DNA from: Ampelocalamus luodianensis | Lineage: Eukaryota > Streptophyta > Magnoliopsida > Poales > Poaceae | Assembly (NCBI GenBank): GCA_036346255.1 | Contig: CM070620.1 | Coordinates: 16,914,671 to 16,978,670 of the forward strand | Direction: 5' to 3' | DNA length: 64,000 bases | Shown: in pieces, positions 9,604 through 19,560 of the stretch | Layout of the letters: every line of letters begins with the position of its first letter | Numbering within the stretch: the stretch's first letter is position 1 | Notes under the pieces: model-generated | Told to the model about the DNA's origin: nothing | The model's input: only the letters and a program-made list of their open reading frames with translations | Databases searched by the model: none | Made by a program: the position numbers and the translations under genes

Positions 9604-10405
9604 TACCCACTCTTGTGTGATTATTCTTTACTAGACTCTCAAGTCACTCGTACACACTTGAACATCATAACTACTAGTAGTATACATTTTTAAACACAAG
9701 AAATCATGATTTCATGTAGAAATGCAGATTTACAGTTTTTGCAGAAATGAGAAGACGGCACATGAAAACAGCGGAAGCACTGTCTCCAACCACAACAGAC
9801 TCGAGAGCAAAAGAGATGCCTTAGCAATGATTTTCCATAACCCCTCAAATAGATATATCAAGGAAAATACTCATACTAAATTAAGAGACATATGAACGCA
9901 TTGACTTTCTTGGTCAGCAATTACATAGTCAATCAACTGTAGTTTTAATTCATTCTAAAGTTCCCATTTTGTTTCACTCTTGTATCTTTCTAGAACCCTT
10001 AAAATTGTTCTATCAGAGAATTAGGTATCTATGTGCTATTCAAAGATTTCATACAAGGATAACACAAACAAAGGAAGCCAACAATACGGAAATTAGCACC
10101 GTAAAGTGGAAATACTGTGCAAATAATGCACCGAAGTGGGTTCCTACTCTTATATCTTGTCCTACCCTAGAGCATTAAGCAGAGTTATCAACTTATCATC
10201 ATAAATATTTATTACTACAGAAAAGGAGGAAACATACATCAAACTTTTAACGTTAACACAGCAATTTAATTCAGTATGTTATCCATTCATACAATGTACA
10301 GAAATACAACTGTATATTGTACCCATATGATCACACGCATTTGCACAAAATAGTTCGTACGTAAAAACAATATGATCAAGCTAAAAGAATTAATTTAGGT
10401 TTTAC

Positions 10406-10440
10406 CATGCGATCCATTGAAGTATCACTCAAATCTGCAC
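10406..10440 (-). pseudogene. TL17: Exon 3 of the TL17-like pseudogene
   Basis: The acceptor TTTTGCAG precedes it and a GTAAAA donor follows. It encodes GADLSDTSMDRM and starts with two bases of a split codon. Exon 2 ends in a phase that does not fit directly, which agrees with one lost exon between them. Confidence 0.8.
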
Positions 10441-10688
10441 CTGCAAAAGACCAAAACAACACTATTGTGAAACTTACATGATAAATAACCACATGAAAAG
10501 ATTAAAGTATTTCATGATTATACTCAAATGCAGTGAAAATTACTAGAAAATAAATACAAAAATCAGATGCGTAATCCTACTTCTGTGATTTGCCGCTAGT
10601 AATAAGGAAGGCCTTATTAGTACCGTATTGATTCAATTTGAAACAAAATAAAGACAATGAAGTTCATAGTTAGCTTCTTGTTCTGAGT

Positions 10689-11071
10689 TGTCACGAACCT
10701 TAGTTCATAACAAGGTAAACACCGTCAGGAAGAAGGCCGGACAGCGTTAGCTTTGTGGGATGGGAGATTAGACTATAGACTAGGATGATAGAATCTTAGG
10801 AGAGAGACTAGATTAATTCATCTTTTTTTGCTTTCTTCATGATGGATACATGTTACCCTTTTTATAGGGATGATCCGACTTGACTATTAAGAAATAATCT
10901 CTAAGGAAACCTATATCTAACAATCCAATCCAATAGTAGCTTGCCTAACTAATAGATAGTATCAAACACCTAATAGATAGATTCCTAAATAATAAATTTT
11001 CCTAATAATCGAGGGTGTTACTGTTCACACATAAACAGTACCATCGCGTGAACAGTGTCATCCCTATGACA
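10689..11071 (-). repeat. TRIM 3' LTR (left copy)
   Basis: 383 bp, starting TGTCACGAACCTTAG and ending CCCTATGACA. Differs from the partner at scattered positions and small indels. Confidence 0.88.
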
Positions 11072-11216
11072 ACTACTCCCCTCCTTTCGCGACAGCTCAT
11101 CCTCGAGCTGTGGTGGTGGCCATGGCAGAAGCCTAGGTGACCTCATGTTGATGAGAGGTTGCGATGGCAACATGAGTCCTTGAAGATCATTAACTTCACG
11201 CGTGGTTGCGGCAAAC

Positions 11217-11570
11217 TCACCGGTTCTTTGCGGCGAGCATAACAACAACCTGGCGACATCGGTGGCCTCGGCGTGCCAGCGGGGCCATGATAGGCTTCGG
11301 CGACACCATGGCAGGATGCGGCAGCGGCGCGGCAAGTTCCGACAGCGTCACTGTCGTTGCTAGAAACGCCGCCGCCTCTTGTTGCGCCTTCTTCTCCTTC
11401 TCCTTCTGATCCGCGATCATCTTCTCTAAAGTAGCATGCATGTCGAGGAAGATGACCGCCATCTTCTTGTCGTTGTCGTTGGTACTCATAGCCATCTTGT
11501 TGGCGTTAGCCTTTATCATAGCCAACGACTTAGTGGCAGGTCTGATTGTCTGATCTGTCGTCATAACCAT
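11217..11570 (-). CDS. Small gag-like/coiled-coil ORF inside the TRIM element
   Basis: A 117-residue frame begins MVMTTDQTIRPATKSLAM shortly after the primer binding site. It is followed by a Lys/Glu/Gln-rich helical stretch (LEKMIADQKEKEKKAQQEA, about residues 51-69), then an Ala/Pro-rich tail. Position and composition resemble the start of a gag gene, but no capsid motif or zinc knuckle is present and the family is not recognised. It fills most of the element's interior, which is unusual for a TRIM. It could be a truncated gag kept by chance. Confidence 0.4.
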   Translation of the reverse strand: MVMTTDQTIRPATKSLAMIKANANKMAMSTNDNDKKMAVIFLDMHATLEKMIADQKEKEKKAQQEAAAFLATTVTLSELAAPLPHPAMVSPKPIMAPLARRGHRCRQVVVMLAAKNR

Positions 11571-11614
11571 GGTAGCAGAAGTCGTGGGAAAGGATCGACT
11601 GCTCTGATACCAAA

Positions 11615-11979
11615 TGTCATGAACCTTGGTTCATAACAGGGTAAACACCGCTAGGAAGAAGGCCGGACGACGTCAGCTTTGTGGGATAGGAGATTAGACT
11701 ATAGCCTGGGATGATAGAACCTTGGGAGAGAGACTAGATTAATTTATCTTTTTTTGCTTCCTTCATAATGGATACATGTTACTCTTTTTATAGGAATGAT
11801 CCGACTTGACTGTCAAGAAATAATCTCTAAGGAAACCTATCTCTGACAATCCAATCCAATAATAATTTGTCTAACTAATAGATAGTATGAAACACTTAAT
11901 AGATAGATTCCTAAAGAATAAACTTTCCTAATAATCGAGGGGTGTAACCCGTCGTGTGAACAGTGCCAGCCCCATGACA
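11615..11979 (-). repeat. TRIM 5' LTR (right copy)
   Basis: 365 bp, starting TGTCATGAACCTTGG and ending CCCCATGACA. Its 5' end on the minus strand abuts the primer binding site. Confidence 0.88.
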
Positions 11980-11981
11980 GA

Positions 11982-12140
11982 GTTCATACTCAGAAGGATT
12001 AGTGGGGGTGCTTGCAAAAAAAAAGTGGACAGGGGGTATATGTGATATCTCTAATGTAGTGGTAATGTAGTTCATACTCAGGGGTGCTTGTAAAAAAATA
12101 GTGGACAGGGGGGTATCTATGATATCTCTAATCTGTAAAA
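11982..12140. repeat. Tandem duplication of about 80 bp
   Basis: GTTCATACTCAG, GGGGTGCTTG(C/T)AAAAA, GTGGACAGGGGG and GATATCTCTAAT recur in order at about 11982 and again at about 12071, with small differences. It lies just outside the TRIM right LTR. Confidence 0.75.
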
Positions 12141-12156
12141 AATGTAGTAATAAGTG

Positions 12157-12600
12157 TAACAGTAACTGCTTAATTGCCCCCCTAAAAACTGCTTAATTGC
12201 TGCAGACTTATAGTAAATTCTGTTGAACATTTGGACAGTCTTTTCTCCATATATATGTAAACTTTAAAAAGCAATAGCTTTCCATCTAGTATATGGGTGG
12301 TAAACCAATATTTCAAAATTGCATAATCCATCTATGCTCTAGACATAGTGTGGCAATCCACCCACAGTACCAGCACACAGAAATCAGCTTGATCTAGATC
12401 ATTTCCGAGTACCAAAAAATTTGGTGACAATATAATCTCTAGAGTGCGCTGATATCTACACTTGTAGAGAACCAAGATTACCTTCAGACACAAACCAAGT
12501 GAAATTTCTGTTTACTAATTAACTTGGATTTGCTTCGACTATTCCCTAAAATCTATCTATCACCGTAAAATTTGACATAGAGGAATCCAAAATTTCTAAC
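12157..12600. other. Intron sequence, no missing exon seen
   Basis: AT-rich sequence between the TRIM and pseudogene exon 2. I looked on the minus strand for the middle pentapeptide repeats and did not find them here or at 10441-10688. Confidence 0.5.
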
Positions 12601-12626
12601 TTGAACGAGCAACATCAACAACCCAC

Positions 12627-12656
12627 CTGAACTTTTCGTTGACATGCACAACATTC
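12627..12656 (-). pseudogene. TL17: Exon 2 of the TL17-like pseudogene
   Basis: The acceptor TTTTGCAG precedes 12656 and a GTGGGT donor follows 12627. It joins to exon 1 in phase and encodes NVVHVNEKF, the stretch expected after the GSADL region of this family. Confidence 0.8.
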
Positions 12657-12757
12657 CTGCAAAACCACACAGAAAAGGAGTGCATCAGCAACCCAATGCA
12701 ATAAGCCAATAACATGAGCAAGAATAAGAAACCGAAAGATGCATGGAGCGCGCGTAC

Positions 12758-13196
12758 TTGAGGTCGGCCTAGCCGAACTGCGCGGCGGAACCGATGCCGA
12801 ACTCACCCCGCTGCTCCGCCTCGAACTTGTTGATATCCGCGTAGGCCGGCATCTCTGATACTACGACCGCCGCGAGGGCGGCGGAGACCGTGACGCGCCA
12901 CCTCGGCGGCGCCGGCGAGGCGTTCGACGCATTGCCCCGCCGCGGAGATGGTCGGCGGTCGCCTGGCAGGAGACGCGCGGGAGGCAGCGACACGGACAGC
13001 GCGGGGAGACCGCGAAGGGATTGGGTCGGACGGCGGCGTGAGGGGAGGTGGAGGCGAGAGCCACGGCGGGGACGGGTTTAAGGTTGGGAGTAGCGGTGGA
13101 CTGGTGGTGGGGGAGAAGAAGAGAAGAGGGTGTGGGGAGCAGACGGGTGGTGGCTTGCGCGCGGACACGTAACCGGCGGCACAGCCATTGGGCCAC
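12758..13196 (-). pseudogene. TL17: Exon 1 region of the TL17-like pseudogene
   Basis: The frame encoding the lumen signal and mature N-terminus is open from 12993 but has only a GTG there. A second minus frame, open from an ATG at 13194-13196 to about 12960, has a transit-like composition (ALASTSPHAAVRPNPFAV, then PRVSCQATAD) and would join the signal frame only after a frameshift near 12950. A GTG stands where ALAST would normally be preceded by Met. This suggests, but does not prove, loss of the start codon and a further indel. The exon ends at a GTACGC donor at 12757, just after the in-frame TAG. Confidence 0.6.
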
Positions 13197-13199
13197 GGA

Positions 13200-13418
13200 C
13201 GCGGGGAAAAGATCCAGTGGTCGCAGAGTTTGGGCCGTGAGTTTACTTACACTTGGGCCATAGTGTGGGCTTGCCTCGCCTTCTAGATAGGCCTACTTTT
13301 TGTAGCATACTTGGTCAGGGTTGGATTGTTACGCATAGGCGATGGACCATGTAGTTAACCAAACCAAAACGATCTGCTTAATAAAAGCTCAAACAAACAA
13401 AGACCATTTCAAAACCAT
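13200..13418. other. Upstream flank of the TL17-like pseudogene
   Basis: Mixed-composition sequence that may include the old promoter. No TATA box or other site could be supported. Confidence 0.3.
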
Positions 13419-13608
13419 GGTTTAAGTGTTAGGTGACAGCCAAGTGATAATTTACCTGTTTAACTAAAAAAGTAACTCATTAGATGAGCCCATAAATTGC
13501 TAGACATGGGTGGTTTAAGTGTTAGGTGACAGCCAAGTGATAATTTACCTGTTTAACTAAAAAAAAAAACTAGCTCATTAGATTAGCCCATAAATTGTTA
13601 GACATGGG
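13419..13608. repeat. 93-bp direct repeat, two copies
   Basis: GGTTTAAGTGTTAGGTGACA starts both copies (13419 and 13512) and AAATTGCTAGACATGGGT or a close variant ends them. The second copy has a longer A run and a few substitutions. Confidence 0.9.
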
Positions 13609-14745
13609 TTCCTACGAGATTCTTTACAAGAATCTTGCGTTCCAAACAGGGCAAAAGGTCTGGAGGTACAGGTAGGCCCTGTTTGGAACGGCTTCAGCTT
13701 CTGGCTTTCGGCCGGAAAAGCCGGAGGCCGTTCCAAATGGCTGGCTTTTTATAGCCGCTTTTGAAGCCAAAAGCCGTCTTAATGTGAAAAAGCCAAAAAC
13801 CTGAAGCCGCCGCGAGGCAACTTCTCGTGCTTCCCACCACCCCACTTCCGCATTTGCCCCCCAACTTGCGTGGTATTTACCTGCTTTTACCATTCAACAA
13901 AACCTCGCCCCCACGCCTGCTCGCTCGGCTCCCTCCTCCCACGCTCACCCACCGCCGCCTCCTCCTCCTCCCCGGCGCGGCCTTCCTCCCCGGCGCCCTC
14001 CTCCCCGGCGGCCACCTCCTCCTCCCCCGTCTCTCTCCTCCCCGGCGCCCTCCTCCCCGTCGGCCTCGCCCGGATCCAGATCCATATCTGGATCTAGATC
14101 TCGCCCGGCCTCCTCCTCCCTCCTCCCGCATACCTCCTCTCCCGGTGGCGGCGGCAACCCAAACCCTAGCTCACTTCGCCCAAACCCCAAGGCCAAGCCG
14201 CCGCACCCCAAGCTCACTCTGCGCCTCTCCTCCCCTACTCCGGCTTGTTAATTTCTCAATTCTCAGTTCTCACATAATGATTGGTAGAAATGTAGGTGCT
14301 AAGTGGCTGAAAAATTAATTACAGTGTTGTTGTATGATTGTTAATTTTGATGCTTGGGTGATTGTGCGATCTTTGAGATGCCCTAACATATTGATTTTTG
14401 GTACTTCTTACATTTCTTTCTGGCATGTTCGTAACAATTAATGTTGTTTGTTCCATTCTGATCTGTGCTACGCGACATTTTGACTGCTTGAGCATGCTTC
14501 AGTGTGTTGTTCACCTGTTCCCATCAAGCATGTATATACAATTAGGAGGTGACTAGTGATGTTTGCTTGCATTGAGGCACTGTGTTGACTAAATCTTGAT
14601 TGATCTATCCAATTTGTTCGACATAACACTGGTCAAGTCTGTGTGGAATGTGAAATTCGTTCTTGAGCATGCTTTAATTCAAGTTTGCTTCTCTTTCTAG
14701 TCCAAGCAATTGACCACCTAACCTTACTAGTTACTTGGCTAGGTG

Positions 14746-16027
14746 TAGGGCTGGAAAAATAGCTCGAGGCTTGTGGCTCGACTCGAGCTTGGTCATGGCT
14801 CGACTCGTGAATTTTCGAGCCGAGCCGAGCCCACCTTTTGGCTCGGTGAAAATTCGAGCCGAGCTCGGCGGCTCATGACTTTTTGGCTCGGCCCAGCGGT
14901 GCGGCCCATTTCTCCTACTCAAATCCTAAGGACCCTAACCCAGTAGTCAGGCCCGATCCCCTTTCTCCCCATTCCTCCTCAATGCCTCCCAGATCCCTTT
15001 CTCCTGTTCTCCCCACTTTAGCGGCGCCGCACTCCACCCGCCGCCGCTCCTCCATGGCCACCAGCCCACCACCCCCCGGCGACGGCGGCCGCGCTACACC
15101 GCCGCCGCTCCACGGCCACCACCCACCACCGCCACCCCGGTGTGGCGGCGCTTCACACCGCCACCCCTCCTCCACGGGCCACGGCCACCAGCCCACCACG
15201 GACTGCTGGCAGCTGCTCGCCTGAGTCATGTCCCTCCTCTGGCGGTCGGCCTCTCTCTCCTCTTCGCTGCATCGCCTCCCTCCTCTCCCTCGCGGGTCGC
15301 GGCCGACGTAGGCATAGCGAGCCTCAGGGCCGGGAGGCCGGCGACGCCAGCGCCTTCCTTGCTCGGGCGGGCGTCACGGCGAGCCATACTGCGATGGCGA
15401 CCCTTGTCTGTCGTCGGCTCGGCCTCAATGCGGCGGCAACCCTCATCCGGCTTCGGCCTCGGCGGCGGCGGTGGCCTCGTCGGCTCGGCCCGTCGACCAC
15501 CTCGACGCCGCGCGCTGCCTCATCCGGGGGCTCTGCGACCGCGGCAGGGTCGACGAGTCGGCGATGCGCTCAGCCTGCTCGACGATATGCCCAGCGTGCG
15601 GCGTGGTGACCCTCTGGAGGCGGCGGTCAATCTTTGGTGTTGTTTGGGGTAAATCTTGGCGCGGCGGTCACTAGATGATTTTGATTTCTTGGTGATTTTG
15701 ATGTATCGATTTCTTGATGTTCTTTGCTTGGTGAGATGATGATCGACTGTAGTGTGGAATTCATTCTGCAATTTTGATGTATCAGTTTGGATGTCTCCTT
15801 TCTGCAATTTTGATGTATCAGTTTGGATGTCTCCTAGATGAATGTGGAATGAAATCATGTCGTTGTTCTTTGCCGAGAATGAAGTCTTCTGGTGGCCCTT
15901 GGCTCGGGAGCTCATGAGCGGCTCGAGCTTCAATTCGAGCGAGCGATCCTGTATTTCACTCATTTTCTAAGCAGCGAGCGCGATTCGAGCGAGCTCGGGC
16001 AAGCTTGGCTCGAGCCGGCTTGGCTCG
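14746..16027. mobile_element. hAT-type non-autonomous element with GAGCTCG-rich ends
   Basis: The 8-bp repeat GCTAGGTG flanks it (14738-14745 and 16028-16035), as expected for hAT. The left end is TAGGGCTGGAAAAATAGCTC, followed by dense GGCTCG/CGAGCC words. The right side has the same CGAGCC-rich inverted sequence but ends GGCTTGGCTCG without the AGCCCTA terminus, so about 20-25 bp of terminal repeat seem lost. The interior is GC-rich (Pro/Arg-rich frames on both strands, no transposase). It is related by its ends to the element at 25412-27480. Confidence 0.72.
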
Positions 16028-16489
16028 GCTAGGTGTTCATTAGAGCAAGTGTTTAGTGGAGCTCAAAAACTTTGCTTTGCTAAGCATACTAGCAAGGAAA
16101 TCCTTTCATTGAGGAGTGACAAATTGCCTTTCTCATGTAGGCTAGGTTTCTATGATTTGCATTTTGTTATGTTGTGGTCCACTAAATAATTCTAAATTAA
16201 TGCTGTACTTGGTTATGAAAATGGTAACATGTATAAACTATCCAAGCCGATCATCATTCTATTGGTGGGTTAGATCCTCTACTTGGCTATTTGAAAAACT
16301 CACATGCTCGAATCCGAGCAAAGGCAGCAGAAGTGGTCCATTTCGGAAGCTGCAGTCAGCCTACCTAAAAGTCAGACAGTCAAATACCAAATCAAAAAAG
16401 CCCAGCCGTTCAGCCCGCAATCAGAAAGCTTTGTAGCACAACCAGAAACTACTTTTCAGAAAAACACGGTCGAAACAAACATGCCCATA
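16028..16489. other. Non-coding sequence right of the hAT element
   Basis: AT-rich, then a region rich in AAAAGCC/CAGAAA words ending AAACAAACATGCCCATA, considered as the right end of the possible outer element. No gene is visible. Confidence 0.3.
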
Positions 16490-18417
16490 GGCTAGGAGGC
16501 TTGCCCTAACATCAGGTTAGCCCTACTAAGCTAGACCAGAGTGGGCTCATGTGGGCTACCGGGGCAAGGTCCGCGGGCCACCAGTCGGAGACAAAATTAA
16601 GCTCAAGTCACCACGACAATTTGGTAAGGAGAATCTTTCACAACATTTTTGCTATTACTCAGAAAGCAGAACCGCGGAACTACCTGCACCAATTCTATGG
16701 ATAACTTCCGCAAGGCCGCAAACGTCCAAATCGGGTGCTGGCCTTGATCACTGATGAGTCGTTATAACGAGGCCTAGATGCTACTAGCTAGCTTGGACCT
16801 AGTTGCTTTGGGCTCCCTCTCGTTAGTCCCGTAGCTGTTCTTTCTGCCTTCACACCAGTCACCTCGCCCGTTAGCTAGCTGCACGTACACAGAGCTAGCT
16901 AGCTAGGCATCCTTTCGTATGCACATATACACACGCATTCTACGCACAATCTACGGGTCTTAGGCACGTACGTAGCGCTGCGCAAAGTTAACTTTGATTA
17001 CTGAGATACCGGCGGAGTCGACCTGGATTGGAATCTATAATCTGACCCGATCTGCTCCAACCAACCCCTTTCATTTCTGAATTCTGCTCAGACTCTGAGC
17101 CTGACCTGCCGGATAGGTCGATCATAACGAAGCTCAATTATTGTTTACTTGTATCCTCTACGGGAGTACGTCTGCATGCCTAAGCTAGCTATACATATAT
17201 AAAATGCACCCTAGGAACGAATGCATGCGTGCGTGCAGGATGCTGCTAAGTTGACAGGGAGAATTCAGTAATTCACGGCTGCTGCAAGCATGCATGGGCA
17301 CACCTCTTAGGTCTTGCTTTCGTAGATCCTATGCTTCCATTTACTCCATTATATTAGCCCTGCAATACTGCTTCTGAACTCTGAGCAGTATGGTGTGTAA
17401 GCTTGCAGCCTAGAACGTTTCGCTCAGCTCCGAAGCTAGCAGCTGCATGCATGCTACCTGAGCGCTCCATATTTTATTAGGAGAGATCAGAGAAATAAGT
17501 GTTGCTTCGAGATTAACGCGTCATTTAGCACTAGCTCAACTGCACATGGCTCATTTAACGCATGTGCCACCATGCATGCATGAATGGAAACGTCATCAAG
17601 GCCTGGTGTACATTCCTGTACGTGTGCATGCAACGCATCGGGTAGCTGCAGCCGCAACACATGTACGTACATGCAAGCATTAGCTCGAGCAGTTGGTCCC
17701 CGGCTCTAGCATGGCTTTGTTTCCTTTTTCTTTTGTCCGTTTCGTTTTTCCAAGAACAAAATTAAGGAAGAGATCAGGAGTGGTACAGTGCGGTAGTAGT
17801 ACTACATACGCAGCTACGGGGACCAGCTGTTCAAAGGACTGAGGCATGCAGCCGTATGGCGTGCAAGCAGGACATGCATGGAATCTAGCTCCGTGGCATC
17901 AGCTAGCTCGCTGTTACGTACTGAGGCAAGCAAGCTGGAGAAAAATCACAAGGTAGCAGCTAGCTAGCAAGCCAGTCTGCAGAATCTGTTCTGCCATTTT
18001 CTGTGATTCGCAAGAGCTATCCAGAGCTATAAGTGGCTTCTTCAAATTGCAAAGGCCCTCCCGTCCCCAACGAACTGATGATCAGGAGGCCTCGCTTCCT
18101 GCGCAAGCTCGCTAGCTTGATTTGTTCTACCGAGTAGATATATACGAAATGAGATCGCTATGCAAGATTTTACCCGGCTAATATTGGGATAGTGCTCCCA
18201 ACAAACAGGCAGGCGATCGACACAAACATGCTATAGCCTATAGCTGTCTAGTGATCCACCTTCTGAAAAGGTTTCTTTGTAGTCCCTGTCCACGAACAAC
18301 AGGTGTAGGCACTAGCTGGGAAGGGAATAAAGCTGGACAGTAAGAGCATATCTCTAGGTGTGCGTGGAGCAAGTGCCCCGCAGGCTTTAGTGTAAATGGA
18401 GATATAAAGGAATCCGA

Positions 18418-18418
18418 T

Positions 18419-18464
<46 letters not shown>

Positions 18465-18472
18465 AAGAAAGC
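18418..18472. repeat. (GA)n microsatellite
   Basis: Almost pure GA repeats of about 50 bp, interrupted by a few AAAG units. The Ser/Leu-rich frame read across it on the minus strand is an artefact of the repeat. Confidence 0.97.
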
Positions 18473-19504
18473 ATGGATCGATCGAGCCCAAGATCGGGGA
18501 GGGATGGGTTGGAATGCTAGGCTCCCATGTGGGTGCTTCATTGGTTTTGGGCAGCTTCTTGACGTTTGCTTTATTTGTTTGGAAGCTTGCTTTGAGTATA
18601 GAACAACATTATAGATTGTGGATGGGCGAGCTACACATGCACGAGTAAAGCAACATCTTGGAAATGTGAAGTGAACGAGGAATAGCTCCAGACTAAAGTG
18701 AGCTCTATGATGTGATATAACATGGTACTTCTGCATTTGTGGATCAGTAAAATCTAAGAGCATTCCTGTGGTCAACCGCAGAATCCACTACTACTATATG
18801 ATGGAGTATTTAAATTACTTATCATTAGAAATTAAAATGAAGCCCTTGTAATTTACATGATCAATGCATGCATGCCTTGAAAAATACGGTGGATCATCTC
18901 CAAACTACTTGAGCTTTTAGGTGGACTTGCTGTATGAAACTCCATATGGTATGAAAGCATAAGGTCATGAGTTCAAGACCCACTAGTCTCTCTCCATAAA
19001 AAATATTTGTGGTGTGGGGGTGACTAGATTGGACCTGCTATTGTGTTCCCAGCAACCCTTGCCGTAATGCACCCTTGTGACAGTCTTGCATAGTTAGCCT
19101 ATGCCTGAATGAGCCCAAACAAGATGATGGTGTAGTGGTGCTGAAATATGAGTAGATCGTCTACTGTTCTCTGCAATATTACCTTTTTTTTACAACATCT
19201 GCACTATTACTATTCAAATGAGATATTGTATAACAATGAACGAAACTTGAAAACTTGTGGAGGTGGGCACCAGCTAGGGCCAATTTGGCACTGTACTATA
19301 TTGCGCTATATGCATGCTATGATAATTTTTTTGTCAGATACTAACGTTTTTAGACCGTTTAATCCTTTGATCCATCAGATTAGTCACAAGTGCAATTATA
19401 CTACCAACGCAGCTTGATCCCTTCCAGGCATGTACGAGTCTCACGGTCTCATGCTTTATTAGGGAAAGATCAGGACCATATATAGCTTAATGATTCAAAC
19501 AAAC

Positions 19505-19560
19505 AAATACTCCGCCCGATCTAAATTACACGTCATTTTAGCTCTACACACATGTAACTT
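19505..19560. mobile_element. Stowaway-like MITE fragment
   Basis: ATACTCCGCCCGATCTAAAT resembles a Stowaway terminal repeat (CTCCCTCC type) and continues into ACGTCATTTTAGC, but no matching opposite end was found nearby. Confidence 0.25.

Larger units (their letters stand above)
10689..11979 (-). mobile_element. TRIM-like small LTR retrotransposon in a pseudogene intron
   Basis: Similar LTRs at 10689-11071 and 11615-11979 begin TGTCA(C/T)GAACC and end ATGACA. The interior is only 543 bp. A complementary tRNA-iMet primer binding site (CTCTGATACCA, 11602-11612) lies 2 bp from the right LTR, so the element reads on the minus strand. A purine tract (AAAGGAGGGGAGTAGT on the minus strand) lies next to the left LTR. 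Flanks share GAGT (10685-10688, 11980-11983), extendable to GAGTT on one side. Size and lack of pol suit a terminal-repeat retrotransposon in miniature, although it has a coding-like ORF. Confidence 0.9.
8196..12993 (-). pseudogene. TL17: Thylakoid lumenal 17.4 kDa (pentapeptide-repeat) protein gene, broken copy
   Basis: Five exons with GT-AG borders can be placed on the minus strand: 12758-12993 (start uncertain), 12627-12656, 10406-10440, 9089-9218 and 8196-8387. Exon 1 gives a twin-type lumen-targeting segment (VTVSAALAAVVVSEMPAYA) followed by DINKFEAEQRGEFGIGSAAQ. Exons 3-4 give GADLSDTSMDRM, VLNEANLTNAVLVRSV and GGADFSDAVFD, with A(D/N)LXX repeats. Exon 5 gives TRKSLGCGNSR and DRDGFCDE and ends in TGA. 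The family protein sits in the chloroplast thylakoid lumen; its function is not well defined. Lesions: TAG at 12769-12771 where Ser is expected, an extra base in exon 4 near 9165 that shifts frame, and no exon for the middle repeats between exons 2 and 3. A possible start-codon change and frameshift lie upstream of exon 1. A functional copy is presumably elsewhere. Confidence 0.87.
13672..16489. mobile_element. Possible larger DNA transposon with weakly matched ends
   Basis: The left end TAGGCCCTGTTTGGAACGG and the complement of the right end, TATGGGCATGTTTG, share a TA-GG-C-TGTTTG pattern. Both are followed by GGCTGGCTTTTT-like words (about 13740 and 16410). The first kilobase is a GC-rich block with CTCCTCCC repeats, like the 5' exon of a transposase or captured gene, but without a recognisable protein. 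No target duplication could be found. A hAT element (14746-16027) is nested inside. The pairing of ends is a guess. Confidence 0.3.

Noticed and set aside
13827..14318. 163-residue Pro/Leu-rich ORF as a gene
   Set aside because: Low-complexity CTCCTCCC repeats give open frames in several phases; no conserved motif.
15140..15652. 170-residue plus-strand ORF as a gene
   Set aside because: Pro/Arg/Ala-rich frame in GC-rich hAT interior, with overlapping open frames on both strands and no family resemblance.
17800..17890. A microRNA precursor (miR160-like GCGTGCAAG)
   Set aside because: The partner strand of a miR160 hairpin is absent and the match is partial.
18248..18775. 175-residue minus-strand ORF
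   Set aside because: Its Ser/Leu repeat is the translation of the (GA)n microsatellite; the rest has no similarity I can name.
18950..18985. SINE promoter (GAGTTCAAGACCC as a B box)
   Set aside because: No properly spaced A box, poly(A) tail or target duplication could be found.
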